Shown: positions 42,065-51,102 of the stretch, one piece after another
Layout: every line of letters begins with the position of its first letter
Numbering within the stretch: position 1 is the stretch's first letter
Origin: Colivivens sp963640465
Lineage (GTDB): Bacteria; Bacteroidota; Bacteroidia; Bacteroidales; Bacteroidaceae
Direction of reading: 5' to 3'
Length of the DNA: 64,000 nt
Assembly: GCA_963640465.1 (NCBI GenBank)
Contig: CAVHYP010000001.1
Coordinates: 1 to 64,000, forward strand
Notes under the pieces: model-generated
Told to the model about the DNA's origin: nothing
Databases searched by the model: none
What the model saw: the letters and a program-made list of their open reading frames with translations, nothing else
Translations under genes and position numbers: made by a program

Positions 42065-42763
42065 TTACAGCAATATCTGTGTGATGTCTTCGAACTTGCG
42101 GAGTTTTACCATTCTTTCGTGTGTGTATTCCTGCAGATGTTCGTATTGCCACATCTGCTTGTAGGGGATGTAGATGCCGTAGCCGCCGAGTTCCACTATG
42201 GGATGGATGTCGGACTTGAAGGAGTTGCCTACCATCATGAACTCTGACGGATTGACGTGGGTGAGTGCGCATAGGTGAAGGTATTCTTCCCGGGATTTGT
42301 CGGAAACGATTTCGAGCGTGTCGAAGTAGGGTGCGAGGCCGGAACGGCGGAACTTGTTTTGCTGGATGAGTAGTTCGCCTTTGGTGAAGCAGACTAAGGT
42401 GTAGCGGCGGGATGCCTGCAGCCGTTGGAGTGTAGCTGTCACTCCAGGCAGTGGCGTGGCTGGGTTTTCGAGCAGTTGCATTCCCATGTGCAGTATCTCG
42501 CTTATCTGTCGGGATGGAATCTGCTGGCGGCTTATCTCCACTGCGTTTTGGATGAGTGATATGATGAATGCTTTGGTGCCGTACCCCATTTCGGGCATGT
42601 TGTTGCTCTCGACTTTGAATAGTGAACGCCTGATTTCTTCTTCGCTGGCATATTCACTGAGTATGTTGCAGTAGCGGTTCTCGACTTCGGTGAACTGGGT
42701 CTGGTTGTCCCACAGTGTGTCGTCGGCATCGAAGGCGATGACTTTTATCTGGTCGGTCTTCAT
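42065..42763 (-). CDS. HAD-superfamily hydrolase
   Basis: A 232-residue cytoplasmic phosphatase-like protein. HAD motif I is AFDADDTLWDN near residue 10, motif II lies in VCFTKGE, motif III includes the lysine of SDKSREEY, and motif IV reads MVGNSFKSDI. A helical cap lies between motifs I and II (about 20-110). The substrate is unknown. It overlaps the LOG-family gene by 4 bases (ATGA), a sign of translational coupling. Confidence 0.85.
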   Translation of the reverse strand: MKTDQIKVIAFDADDTLWDNQTQFTEVENRYCNILSEYASEEEIRRSLFKVESNNMPEMGYGTKAFIISLIQNAVEISRQQIPSRQISEILHMGMQLLENPATPLPGVTATLQRLQASRRYTLVCFTKGELLIQQNKFRRSGLAPYFDTLEIVSDKSREEYLHLCALTHVNPSEFMMVGNSFKSDIHPIVELGGYGIYIPYKQMWQYEHLQEYTHERMVKLRKFEDITQILL

Positions 42764-43716
42764 GAGTTGTGTCGGAAGTCGAGTAGAGTGTTGATGATGT
42801 CGTCGCTACGGTCGGTGTTGCTCAGTAGCAGGTTCTTGTATTTGCCTGTCTTTGCAAGGTTCTGCAGCAGTGGATAGATGGGCATGTCTTGTGTCCAGAA
42901 TTTTGTACCGAGAAACACCATGGGACTGGCGAATCCGAATGACAGGTAATGGTTTTGCACTGCGTCTTGGAATATCTCCTGTATGGTGCCTGCGCTGCCT
43001 GGCGAATAGATGATGCCTCCGAAGGCATAGGTGAGGATGTTGTCTTCGCGGATGGAGTTGTCGAAGTATTTGGCAATGTGTGTGGCAAAAGGGGTGGATG
43101 GCTCGTGACCGTAGAGCCATGTGGGGATAGACAGGCTCTTGTAGCGTGTCTGCGGATAGTCGCGTATGACATCGAAGGCTGTGCGCAGCCATGCCTCATC
43201 GTTGAAGTCGGGTGCACTGCCGAGCCGGTGTACCACTGCGTTCACGTCTGCCTGGCTGTATCCTGCCATCCATGCTCCGAGGTGTGTGGCTTCCATGGCT
43301 CCCGGACCTCCTCCGCTTATCATGAGGAATCCTTCTTCAGTGAGCCGTTTGCTTACATGCACAATCTCCTTGTAAAGAACATCGGTGCGCAAAAGGGCAT
43401 GTCCGCCCATGATGCCTACTACGCTCTTGGGGTCGAAGTCGGCAAGGAAGGTGTCGAGTGCCCTGCCGATGCCATAGTCGTGAAGACATCGTGCCAGTGT
43501 CTCCTTGGCACTGTAGGCGTGCTTGCCTGTCTTGATATAGTAGTTGTAGACGTTGCTGTCGTAGCATTCCTCTTTTGTCTCCGGACTCTTGGAGTCGTAT
43601 CCTTGATAGAGTGTGTCGGCATTGTAGAGGTCTTTCCTTGTCACGTCGTAGGGCACGAATTCAAGATATTCTCCCAGGGCTTTTATGCCTTCGATGCTGA
43701 TGTCGTTCGTTATCAT
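42760..43716 (-). CDS. LOG-family nucleotide-binding protein
   Basis: A 318-residue Rossmann-fold protein related to LOG (lysine decarboxylase-like) phosphoribohydrolases. The family core shows ISGGGPGAMEATHLGAW and YSPGSAGTIQE, the latter replacing the canonical PGGxGTxxE so the motif is altered at its second glycine. Many members cleave the N-glycosidic bond of nucleotide monophosphates, but this long form with about 110 extra N-terminal residues has no firm activity. It is coupled to the HAD hydrolase behind it. Confidence 0.75.
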   Translation of the reverse strand: MITNDISIEGIKALGEYLEFVPYDVTRKDLYNADTLYQGYDSKSPETKEECYDSNVYNYYIKTGKHAYSAKETLARCLHDYGIGRALDTFLADFDPKSVVGIMGGHALLRTDVLYKEIVHVSKRLTEEGFLMISGGGPGAMEATHLGAWMAGYSQADVNAVVHRLGSAPDFNDEAWLRTAFDVIRDYPQTRYKSLSIPTWLYGHEPSTPFATHIAKYFDNSIREDNILTYAFGGIIYSPGSAGTIQEIFQDAVQNHYLSFGFASPMVFLGTKFWTQDMPIYPLLQNLAKTGKYKNLLLSNTDRSDDIINTLLDFRHNS

Positions 43717-43752
43717 AAGCCGGTTGATGTAGGTTGGTTGGACATTTATGGG

Positions 43753-43800
43753 TTTGGGGTCTGCTCCGTGAATGGTTTTTGGGTTTGTTCCGTGAAATTG
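43753..43800 (-). repeat. Short tandem repeat, period about 24
   Basis: Two units, 43753-43775 and 43777-43800, share TTTGGGT or similar followed by TCCGTGAA. They lie in the 111-base gap between the two genes at 43828 and 43716. Confidence 0.65.
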
Positions 43801-43827
43801 ATGTTGTTGGGTTATGAAACCACGCCT

Positions 43828-44589
43828 TTATTGGATGCTGCCCAGACTGTTTGCCTCATGGATGATGTCGGCAATATGCTTGCTGAGTTCTGTCATTGAA
43901 TGGAACAACAGGTTTGATCCTTGGCTTGTCAGGGCTGAATCGGGTAGGGGACCGGTGTTGACTGCAATGGTGAAGCATCCTGCTGCAACTCCTGCCTGCA
44001 CTCCCAGTGGGGCATTCTCCACTACCATGGTTTGCTGTGGTGTGAGTCCTCCTGCTTTCTTCATTCCCATGAGGTAGGGCTCGGGATTGGGCTTGCCTAT
44101 TTTCACGTCTTTGGCTGCCACCATCCATTCGCTGCGGAACAGTCCGGGGAAGTTTTGCTCTATGCGCGACAGCAGACTGGCTGTGCCCGAACCGGTGACG
44201 ATGGTGGGGGTGATGCCTGCGGACTTGGCTGCGGTCACTGTCTCGAGTGCGCCGTCCATTCGCTTTGCTTCGGGACAGAGGTTGAAGAGTTCGCTCTTTT
44301 TCTTGTAGATCTTTTCGCACTCGGCTGCATCGGCACTTCTGCCCAGTTGTCTTTGTGTCACTATGTTGATGGTTGATGATCCGGTACGTCCTTCGTGCAT
44401 GTAGGCTTCGTCCTCGGGCAGGTCGAGCCCGAAGAACTCCATTGCCTTGTGCCATGAACGTGCATGGTTGGGCATGGAGTTGAACAATACTCCGTCCATG
44501 TCGAACATGATGGTCTTCATGCCGAACTGCATGAATCCGTTCTTCTGTGCGAAGTCTTTCAGTGCTTTCCTTATTTCTTCTATGTCCAT
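43828..44589 (-). CDS. HAD-IA hydrolase, beta-phosphoglucomutase-like
   Basis: A 253-residue HAD hydrolase. Motif I is MFDMDGVLFNS near residue 28, the helical cap follows (about 40-110), motif II is IVTGSG, motif III is KIGKPNPEPY and motif IV is VVENAPLGVQAG. These are typical of beta-phosphoglucomutases and sugar phosphatases. The N-terminus has about 23 residues before the fold. It lies 25 bases downstream of uxaA, so a role in sugar-acid phosphate metabolism is plausible but not proven. Confidence 0.85.
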   Translation of the reverse strand: MDIEEIRKALKDFAQKNGFMQFGMKTIMFDMDGVLFNSMPNHARSWHKAMEFFGLDLPEDEAYMHEGRTGSSTINIVTQRQLGRSADAAECEKIYKKKSELFNLCPEAKRMDGALETVTAAKSAGITPTIVTGSGTASLLSRIEQNFPGLFRSEWMVAAKDVKIGKPNPEPYLMGMKKAGGLTPQQTMVVENAPLGVQAGVAAGCFTIAVNTGPLPDSALTSQGSNLLFHSMTELSKHIADIIHEANSLGSIQ

Positions 44590-44614
44590 TGCTGCGTCTT
44601 TGTCTTATTGTATC

Positions 44615-46114
44615 TTACAGTGTCACTCCATTCTTGAAGATGGCAATTTCCTGATAGTTCTTTTTCTCGTTCCATGTGGGTTCGCCCGATGCAGTGGCAA
44701 TCACTTTCTTCCGGAATGCTTCTGCCAGTTGGCCCATCGTGGTTCCTTCCACCAGTGTGCCTGCATTGAAGTCAATCCATGTGGGTTTGTTCTTGGCAAG
44801 TCTGCTGTTGGTGCTTATTTTCATTGTGGGCACAAAGGTGCCGAACGGTGTGCCGCGTCCGGTGGTGAACAGCACGATGTGGCATCCGGCTGCAGCCAGG
44901 GCAGTGCTTGCCACAAGGTCGTTGCCTGGTGCGCTCAGCAGGTTGAGCCCCTTTGCTTCGAGACGGTCGCCGTAAGCCAACACGCCTTCCACTGCGCTCT
45001 TGCCGCATTTCTGTGTGCATCCCAATGCTTTTTCCTCGAGTGTGCTTATTCCTCCTGCTTTGTTTCCCGGACTTGGGTTTTCTCCCACTGGCTCGCCGTG
45101 GCTGAGGAAGTATTCCTTGAAGTCGTTGATGAGTTTCACTGTCTGGCTGAACAATTCCTTGTTGCGGCTGCGGTTCATGAGGATGGTTTCTGCGCCGAAC
45201 ATCTCCGGCACTTCGGTTAGGACAGTGGTTCCGCCCTGGCTGACTATGTAGTCGCTGAACACTCCCAGCAGCGGATTGGCTGTAATGCCCGAGAATCCGT
45301 CGCTGCCTCCGCATTTCAGTCCTACCTTGAGCTCTGACAGCGGAATTTCTTCACGCTGGTCGTTGCACATAATGCTATACAGTTCTTTCAGGATTCTCAT
45401 TCCTTCTTGGGTTTCGTCGCCTTCCACTCGTTGGCTTACCATGAAGCGGATGCGATTCTTGTCGTAGTTGCCCAGCATCTCCTCGAACTTGTCGGGCTGG
45501 TTGTTCTCGCAGCCGAGTCCCACTACCAGCACTGCTCCTGCATTGGGGTGGAGCACGAGGTTGCGCAGTATCTTGCGGGTGTTTTCGTGGTCACCGCTCA
45601 GTTGGCTGCATCCGTAGTTGTGGGGAAATGCCACGACTCTTATGCCGTGGTCGTCTGTTTGTTGGCGGATTGTCTGTGTCATCTCTTCCTTGAGTTGGTT
45701 GACAATGCCGTTCACGCATCCCACTGTCGGTACGATCCACAGTTCGTTTCTTATGCCCACTTCTCCGTTTTTCCTCCTGTAGCCCATGAAGGTGTCTTGC
45801 CTGGACGGAAAGTCTGAGAGGGTGGTGTCGATGGGATTGTAGGTGTATTCGAGCAGTCCGCCCAGATTGGTCTTTATGTGGTCGTGGCAGATGAAGTCGC
45901 CTTTCTTGTGGTCTTCGGTAAGGTGACCGATGGGGTATCCGTACTTGATGACGTTGTTTCCTGCCTTCAGGTCGGAGAGCAGAAACTTGTGTCCGGCAGG
46001 AATGTCGGCTGCGAGACGGATGTCTTCACCTCCTACGTTCACTGTCTCGCCCTGATGGAGCGGTTCGATGGCTACTGCCACATTGTCTGCAGGATTTATC
46101 CTTATTGTTTTCAT
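44615..46114 (-). CDS. uxaA: Altronate dehydratase
   Basis: A 499-residue iron-dependent dehydratase that converts D-altronate to 2-keto-3-deoxygluconate in galacturonate breakdown. It combines an N-terminal SAF domain (about 1-95, AGHKFLLSDLKAGNNVIKYGYPIG) with the large UxaA/galactarate dehydratase domain (GYRRKNGEVGIRNELWIVPTVGCVN, LKCGGSDGFSGITANPLLG, CTQKCGKSAVEGVL). Full length. It lies 21 bases behind an AraC-type regulator gene, which may control it. Confidence 0.93.
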   Translation of the reverse strand: MKTIRINPADNVAVAIEPLHQGETVNVGGEDIRLAADIPAGHKFLLSDLKAGNNVIKYGYPIGHLTEDHKKGDFICHDHIKTNLGGLLEYTYNPIDTTLSDFPSRQDTFMGYRRKNGEVGIRNELWIVPTVGCVNGIVNQLKEEMTQTIRQQTDDHGIRVVAFPHNYGCSQLSGDHENTRKILRNLVLHPNAGAVLVVGLGCENNQPDKFEEMLGNYDKNRIRFMVSQRVEGDETQEGMRILKELYSIMCNDQREEIPLSELKVGLKCGGSDGFSGITANPLLGVFSDYIVSQGGTTVLTEVPEMFGAETILMNRSRNKELFSQTVKLINDFKEYFLSHGEPVGENPSPGNKAGGISTLEEKALGCTQKCGKSAVEGVLAYGDRLEAKGLNLLSAPGNDLVASTALAAAGCHIVLFTTGRGTPFGTFVPTMKISTNSRLAKNKPTWIDFNAGTLVEGTTMGQLAEAFRKKVIATASGEPTWNEKKNYQEIAIFKNGVTL

Positions 46115-46135
46115 TGTCGGTTGTATATGTTGTAT

Positions 46136-47095
46136 TTATGAGTTCCTGAATTCTTTGGGTGTCATGCCTGTGTGGTGCTTGAAGTATTTTGTGAATATTG
46201 ACTGGTTGGCAAAGCAGAGTTGGGCACAGATGTCCTTGATACTGCTCCGGCTGCCCTTGAGCATTGTCTTGGCATCGAGTATGATGTAGTCGTCAATCCA
46301 TTCGGTGGCATATTTGCCGCTCACTTCGTGGATGACGGTGGAGAGATACTTGGGGCTGATGTTCAGATAGTCGGCATAGAACAGTACCTTGCGCTGCTGC
46401 TTGTAGTAGGTCTGCACTGCCATGAGGAAACGCTTCAGCAGCTCCTGGTGGCGGCTTCTGTCTTCGTTGCTGTTCTCAATCTGCTGCCTTCTGTAGAACG
46501 ACTGCAGTCCGTTGTACTTGAACAGGTCGAGGAATGACTTTGCTATTTCTGTGCGATAGATGAGGTCGGGCTCCATCAGTTTCTTCTTCATCATCTTGTA
46601 GATGACGACGGTTTCGTTTATCTCGCTTTCGCTCATCTTGTACAGCGGCGAGTTCATGACGTTCTGGAATGCAGCCATGCCTACTTTCACGTCTTCTCCG
46701 AAGTTCATGAAGAACGGGGCGATTGCCACAACTGCTCCCTTGAAGTCCTGGGAGAACTCAAGGAGCTGCATGAACGACCCTGTTATGATTGTTGCAATGT
46801 TGTTTTTGATAAGGAGATATTCCTGAAGATTGATTCTCAGACGCAACTGCCCTTCGACGCAGATGAATATGAGGCTCATGCTCAGTTTCACCGGCACGGA
46901 CTGTATGCCTTCCATGCGGTTGTCGATGGCAGGGTTTTCTGCTGCACTGTCGGTCCTTATGTCTTCGTCGAAATTGTCGGCAATGAACAGCTTTCCTTCT
47001 ATCTGCGGAAAGCGTGGGTCGTGGGGAAAATCGGAGAAGTCGATTTCCCTCAGATTGCAGTCTGGATTCTGGCCTGTGTTTTTTGCTTGGCTCAT
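46136..47095 (-). CDS. AraC-family transcriptional regulator
   Basis: A 319-residue regulator. The C-terminal AraC/XylS DNA-binding domain (about 220-319) has two helix-turn-helix units: KVLFYADYLNISPKYLSTVIHE and SIKDICAQLCFANQSIFTKYFKHHTGMTPKEF. The N-terminal 200 residues should hold the sensor, but no clear cupin motif is visible. It is placed between engB (24 bases) and uxaA (21 bases) with no obvious promoter of its own, so it probably shares the engB transcript. Galacturonate or a derivative as ligand is an inference from position. Confidence 0.85.
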   Translation of the reverse strand: MSQAKNTGQNPDCNLREIDFSDFPHDPRFPQIEGKLFIADNFDEDIRTDSAAENPAIDNRMEGIQSVPVKLSMSLIFICVEGQLRLRINLQEYLLIKNNIATIITGSFMQLLEFSQDFKGAVVAIAPFFMNFGEDVKVGMAAFQNVMNSPLYKMSESEINETVVIYKMMKKKLMEPDLIYRTEIAKSFLDLFKYNGLQSFYRRQQIENSNEDRSRHQELLKRFLMAVQTYYKQQRKVLFYADYLNISPKYLSTVIHEVSGKYATEWIDDYIILDAKTMLKGSRSSIKDICAQLCFANQSIFTKYFKHHTGMTPKEFRNS

Positions 47096-47119
47096 GTCGG
47101 TCGTGCTGAATCCGGAGTG

Positions 47120-47740
47120 TTATTTTGAACCTTTCTGTTCTGCTGCCATGCTCTTGTTGATGGAGTCGATGTAGTCAAGCACTTCTTCCTTGCCCAGCTG
47201 CGACGATGAGCTGGTGACGAAGTAGGGTGGCAGTTCTTCCCATTGGTCGGCTATCGCATCCATGAATGTCTGGACGTTTGCAGACTGTTTGGTCTTTGTG
47301 ATTTTGTCTGCCTTTGTGAAGATGAAGGCAAACGGCACTCCGTTTTCTCCAAGGAAATTGATGAATTCCAGGTCTTTTTTCTGTGGCTCGAGCCTTATGT
47401 CGATAAGCAGAAAGAGGCAGGTCAGTTGCTCGCGCTTCAACACATAGCTGCGAATCATGCGGTTGAGGTTCTCAATCTCGCGTTTGCCTCGCAGGGCGAA
47501 TCCGTATCCGGGCAAATCTACCAGATACCACGACTCGTTGATGAGGAAATGGTTGATGAGCATGGTCTTTCCCGGTGTGCTCGATGTCATCGCCAGTTTG
47601 CTCCGTCCCGTAAGCATGTTTATTAGGCTCGACTTGCCTACGTTTGACCTTCCGATGAATGCATATTCGGGAATATTGGTGTCGGGGCACATGTCTACTC
47701 GCGGACTGCTTATCTTGAATTCAGCTGATTTTATCTTCAT
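47120..47740 (-). CDS. engB: Ribosome-assembly GTPase EngB (YsxC/YihA)
   Basis: A 206-residue essential GTPase for large-subunit assembly. G1 is GRSNVGKSS, G3 is DLPGYG and G4 is TKAD. The start at 47740 (MKIKSAEFK) is set by the promoter, whose -7 element at 47757-47764 is inside the upstream extension of the frame. The leader is only about 10 bases. Downstream in the same direction come the AraC regulator and uxaA. Confidence 0.93.
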   Translation of the reverse strand: MKIKSAEFKISSPRVDMCPDTNIPEYAFIGRSNVGKSSLINMLTGRSKLAMTSSTPGKTMLINHFLINESWYLVDLPGYGFALRGKREIENLNRMIRSYVLKREQLTCLFLLIDIRLEPQKKDLEFINFLGENGVPFAFIFTKADKITKTKQSANVQTFMDAIADQWEELPPYFVTSSSSQLGKEEVLDYIDSINKSMAAEQKGSK

Positions 47741-47756
47741 ATAAATTGAATTTATG

Positions 47757-47787
47757 CAAAGATAAGGAAATATCTCAAGACGGCAAA
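47757..47787 (-). promoter_or_regulatory. Promoter of engB
   Basis: TTTG (47787-47784) and TATCTTTG (47764-47757) on the minus strand are 19 bases apart, an excellent Bacteroidota promoter. Confidence 0.8.
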
Positions 47788-47799
47788 ACAAATGGCATA

Positions 47800-47826
47800 A
47801 AAACCATCGTATCGACATCAGGTTTT
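47800..47826 (-). terminator. Possible terminator of nrdG
   Basis: AAAACC and GGTTTT flank a 15-base loop just past the nrdG stop codon, ending in a short T-run on the minus strand. The stem is short. Confidence 0.35.
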
Positions 47827-47836
47827 CATGTGAATT

Positions 47837-48322
47837 TTACCATGTGGCAATCACTACCTTGTTTTTCTTGAGTGACTGCTGTACGTCGATGGTCCGTTGG
47901 TTGGAACTCCCGCGGAAGAGCAGCGATATGTCGCGGCGTGAAAGGATGAAGGGCCCGTCGACGAGTATGTCGATGTTCTTGAGCAGGGGCATAAATTCCT
48001 CGTGCTTCAGCAGTTCTTCCCATAGGAAACCGGTGTAGCACCATATGTTGTAGCCAAATTCATGCTTGATTTGGCGTGCCAGTTCTGCCACTTCTTCTGC
48101 CTGATAGAATGGGTCGCCTCCCGAAAAGGTTACGGGAAACTCGTTGTATCCGATTACTCGCAGAAGGTCGGCGATGCTGGTGGGCTTTCCGTGGTTTATG
48201 TCCCACGACTGCGGATTGTGGCATCCTGGACATTGATGGGCGCAGCCTGCGAAGTAAATTGATGTTCGCAGGCCTGGTCCGTCAACGGATGTTCCTTCTG
48301 ATATGTCGATTACTGACAACAT
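47837..48322 (-). CDS. nrdG: Anaerobic ribonucleotide reductase activating protein
   Basis: A 161-residue radical SAM enzyme that places the glycyl radical on NrdD. The radical-SAM cluster motif is C27-x3-C31-x2-C34 (CAHQCPGC), and TFSGGDPFYQ is the GGE-like SAM-binding motif. Full length. It follows nrdD by 93 bases in the same direction. Confidence 0.94.
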   Translation of the reverse strand: MLSVIDISEGTSVDGPGLRTSIYFAGCAHQCPGCHNPQSWDINHGKPTSIADLLRVIGYNEFPVTFSGGDPFYQAEEVAELARQIKHEFGYNIWCYTGFLWEELLKHEEFMPLLKNIDILVDGPFILSRRDISLLFRGSSNQRTIDVQQSLKKNKVVIATW

Positions 48323-48368
48323 ACAAGAATGTTTGTTTTTATGCGTAAGTCTTTGTTTCTTGTTTCAT

Positions 48369-48414
48369 GCGTCCGTTCGTGTTGGCTTACGCGTCCGGTT
48401 GTATCGGCTCATAC
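48369..48414 (+). repeat. Short tandem repeat between nrdD and nrdG
   Basis: Two adjacent units start GCGTCCG (48369-48390 and 48391-48414) and continue GTT.GTRTYGGCT. The core CGTCCGGTTG is shared with the four-unit 22-bp array at 26122-26209. Confidence 0.65.
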
Positions 48415-48415
48415 T

Positions 48416-50623
48416 TTATTTATGTACTACGCGGTCTCTCAGTTCTGCAAGTTTGCTTGCGTTCCATCTGTCGGTGGTTCCAACCAGATAACCGGTGATG
48501 CGCTGGAGGGTGTCGATGTGGGTGCTGCCGCATTTCGGGCAAACGGCCAGTCCTTCTGTAGCATCTTCATATCCGCAGTCCATGCAGCGGTTGCGGTTGT
48601 GGTTTACTGAGCAGTAACCGATGTTGTAGCGGTCCATCAAGTCAACGATGTTCATGATGGCTGCCGGGTTGTGGGTGGCATCGCCGTCGATTTCCACATA
48701 GAAGATGTGTCCGCCTCGTGTCAGCTCGTGGTAAGGGGCTTCAATCTCGGCCTTGTGGCGCGGACTGCAGTGGTAGTAGACTGGCACGTGGTTGGAGTTG
48801 GTGTAGTACTCTTTGTCGGTCACACCCTTGATGATGCCAAACTCTTTCCGGTCGAATTTGGTGAAGCGTCCGGACAGTCCTTCTGCCGGTGTGGCAAGGA
48901 TGGAGTAGTTATGTTGGTATCTCTCGCTGAACTGGTTGGCGCAGTCGTACATGTATCTCACGATGCGCAGTCCGAGTTCTTGGCTCTTCGGGTCTTCGCC
49001 ATGATGGTGTCCGGTGAGGGCTATGAGGCATTCGGCAAGTCCGATGAATCCGATGCCGAGCGTGCCCTGGTTGATTACGCTTTCTATCGTGTCGTTGGGC
49101 TGCAGGTGGTCGGCGTCTATCCACAGTTTGGACATGAGTAACTGGAACTGCTTTGCGTAGGCAGACTTCTGGAATAGGAAGCGTTCGTGCAACTGCTTGG
49201 CTGTCAGTTCGAGCATGTTGTCGAGTTTTGCAAAGAATGCATTGATTCTGTCGTCATAGTTCTCGATTGACATGCATTCGATTGCGAGTTTCACGATGTT
49301 GATGGTTGAGAACGAGAGGTTTCCGCGTCCGATGCTGGTCTTGTCACCGAACCGGTTCTCGAATACGCGTGTACGGCATCCCATTGTGGCAATCTCGTAT
49401 TTGTAGCGCTCGGGGTCGTTGATGTCCCACTTCTCGTGCTGGTTGTATGTGGCGTCGAGGTTTACGAAGTTCGGGAAGAACCGTCGTGCAGTAACCTTGC
49501 ATGCAAGGCTGTAGAGGTCGTAGTTGGGGTCGTCGGGCAGGTAGCTCACTCCTCTTTTCTTTTTCCATATTTGGATTGGGAAGATGGCTGTCGAACCGTT
49601 GCCCACGCCTCGGTAAGTGGAGTTGAGCAGTTCGCGTATCACGCAACGTCCTTCGGCTGAAGCGTCGGTTCCGTAGTTGATGCTGCTGAATACCACTTGG
49701 TTGCCTCCGCGAGAGTGTATGGTGTTCATGTTGTGAATGAAGGCTTCCATTGCTTGGTGTACTCGCGACACTGTGCGGTTGATGGCATGTTGCTTTGCCC
49801 GTTCCTTTCCGCTCAGTCCGGTGAGGTCCATTGTCAGATAGTCCTTTATCGGTGCGTTGTAGAGTTCCTGCAGGTCCATGCCGCTCATCTGTTCCACGTT
49901 CTTCACCTCCTCTATATAGGAGGAACGGACGTAGGGTGCCATGTAGAAGTCGAACGCTGGGATTGCCTGTCCTCCGTGCATTTCGTTCTGTGCAGTTTCG
50001 AGTGAGATACAGGCAATGACGCTTGCTGTCTCGATGCGTTTGGCAGGCCGGCTCTCTCCGTGTCCGGCACTGAATCCTTCGTTGAGGATGCGGTTGAGCG
50101 GATGCTGCACGCAGGTGAGCGATTTGGTGGGGTAGTAGTCCTTGTCATGGATGTGCAGGTAGTTTTTCTTTACTGCCTCGCGCACGTCTTCTGACAGGAG
50201 GTAATCGTCCACAAACGGCTTGGTACTTTCGCTTGCGAACTTCATCATCATTCCTGCTGGGGAATCTGCATTCATGTTTGCGTTCTCGCGGGTCACGTCG
50301 TTGCTCTTTGCCTCGATGATTTCGAGGAACACCTCGCGAGTCTTGGCTTTGCGTGCAATGTTTCGTTTGTCGCGATAGGAAATGTATTTCTTGGCTACTT
50401 CCTTTCGGCTACTTTTCATGAGCTCGATTTCCACTTGGTCCTGGATGTCCTCCACGCTCATCTGTTCCTTGCCTTGCATTGCGACTTTGTCGGTGATCCG
50501 CTGTATGAGAGCTTCGTCTTCACCTTTTTCGGTTGTCAGCATCGCTTTTCTGATGGCAGCCTTGATTTTCTCTTCGTTGAAACCGACGATTCTGCCGTCG
50601 CGTTTCCTAACAGTCTGTATCAT
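48416..50623 (-). CDS. nrdD: Anaerobic ribonucleoside-triphosphate reductase
   Basis: A 735-residue class III reductase that makes dNTPs without oxygen. An ATP-cone regulatory domain covers about 1-95. The catalytic barrel follows, and the C-terminus has the zinc site C680-x2-C683 ... C695-x2-C698 and the glycyl-radical loop with G711 in RITGYLVG. Full length. It forms a two-gene operon with nrdG and has a consensus promoter about 45 bases upstream. Its presence fits a strictly or largely anaerobic life. Confidence 0.96.
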   Translation of the reverse strand: MIQTVRKRDGRIVGFNEEKIKAAIRKAMLTTEKGEDEALIQRITDKVAMQGKEQMSVEDIQDQVEIELMKSSRKEVAKKYISYRDKRNIARKAKTREVFLEIIEAKSNDVTRENANMNADSPAGMMMKFASESTKPFVDDYLLSEDVREAVKKNYLHIHDKDYYPTKSLTCVQHPLNRILNEGFSAGHGESRPAKRIETASVIACISLETAQNEMHGGQAIPAFDFYMAPYVRSSYIEEVKNVEQMSGMDLQELYNAPIKDYLTMDLTGLSGKERAKQHAINRTVSRVHQAMEAFIHNMNTIHSRGGNQVVFSSINYGTDASAEGRCVIRELLNSTYRGVGNGSTAIFPIQIWKKKRGVSYLPDDPNYDLYSLACKVTARRFFPNFVNLDATYNQHEKWDINDPERYKYEIATMGCRTRVFENRFGDKTSIGRGNLSFSTINIVKLAIECMSIENYDDRINAFFAKLDNMLELTAKQLHERFLFQKSAYAKQFQLLMSKLWIDADHLQPNDTIESVINQGTLGIGFIGLAECLIALTGHHHGEDPKSQELGLRIVRYMYDCANQFSERYQHNYSILATPAEGLSGRFTKFDRKEFGIIKGVTDKEYYTNSNHVPVYYHCSPRHKAEIEAPYHELTRGGHIFYVEIDGDATHNPAAIMNIVDLMDRYNIGYCSVNHNRNRCMDCGYEDATEGLAVCPKCGSTHIDTLQRITGYLVGTTDRWNASKLAELRDRVVHK

Positions 50624-51102
50624 TTGACGTTATTTTAGTTGTATTATTGGCTTGAAGTTTTCGAGGGACAAAGTTATACAAAATGCTCGTTACATGCAAA
50701 CTTTTTCGGATAAAAATATTTGGACAGTTTTCCTTTTGGGGAAACTTTTGGGGGACTTGCAAAAATGTAAGCGGTTGGTAGTAAGTGTACTGGCTTCGTA
50801 AAATAGAAAACTTTTGTGATGGTGAAGTCTAATGAAGTTGCATGTTTTGTCAAGTGAAGGGAAAAATAGAAACTGTAAATGTTTGAGGGCCGTATTGAGG
50901 TCAGCCGAAAGAGTTTCGTGCATTGCAAGCCAACAATGATGGCTTCATGCATCAGACTTGCTGATTTTAGTTCTGAGCAAGTTGCCAAGGACTCTGAAGG
51001 AGAAATACAAATGAGATGCTGTAGAGGTATAATGTCTGTCGTTCCACTGATAAAACGAAATAATGTTTGTTCAACGACAAAAGATGTGTGGTGAGAAACT
51101 TG
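50624..51102. other. Gene-free region upstream of nrdD
   Basis: A 479-base gap between nrdD and the EamA transporter gene. Apart from the nrdD promoter I see no open frame, hairpin or repeat that stands out; it is AT-rich near nrdD. Confidence 0.5.
50669..50700 (-). promoter_or_regulatory. Promoter of nrdDG
   Basis: TTTG (50700-50697) and TAACTTTG (50676-50669) on the minus strand are 20 bases apart, matching both Bacteroidota consensus boxes. The leader would be about 40 bases. Confidence 0.85.
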
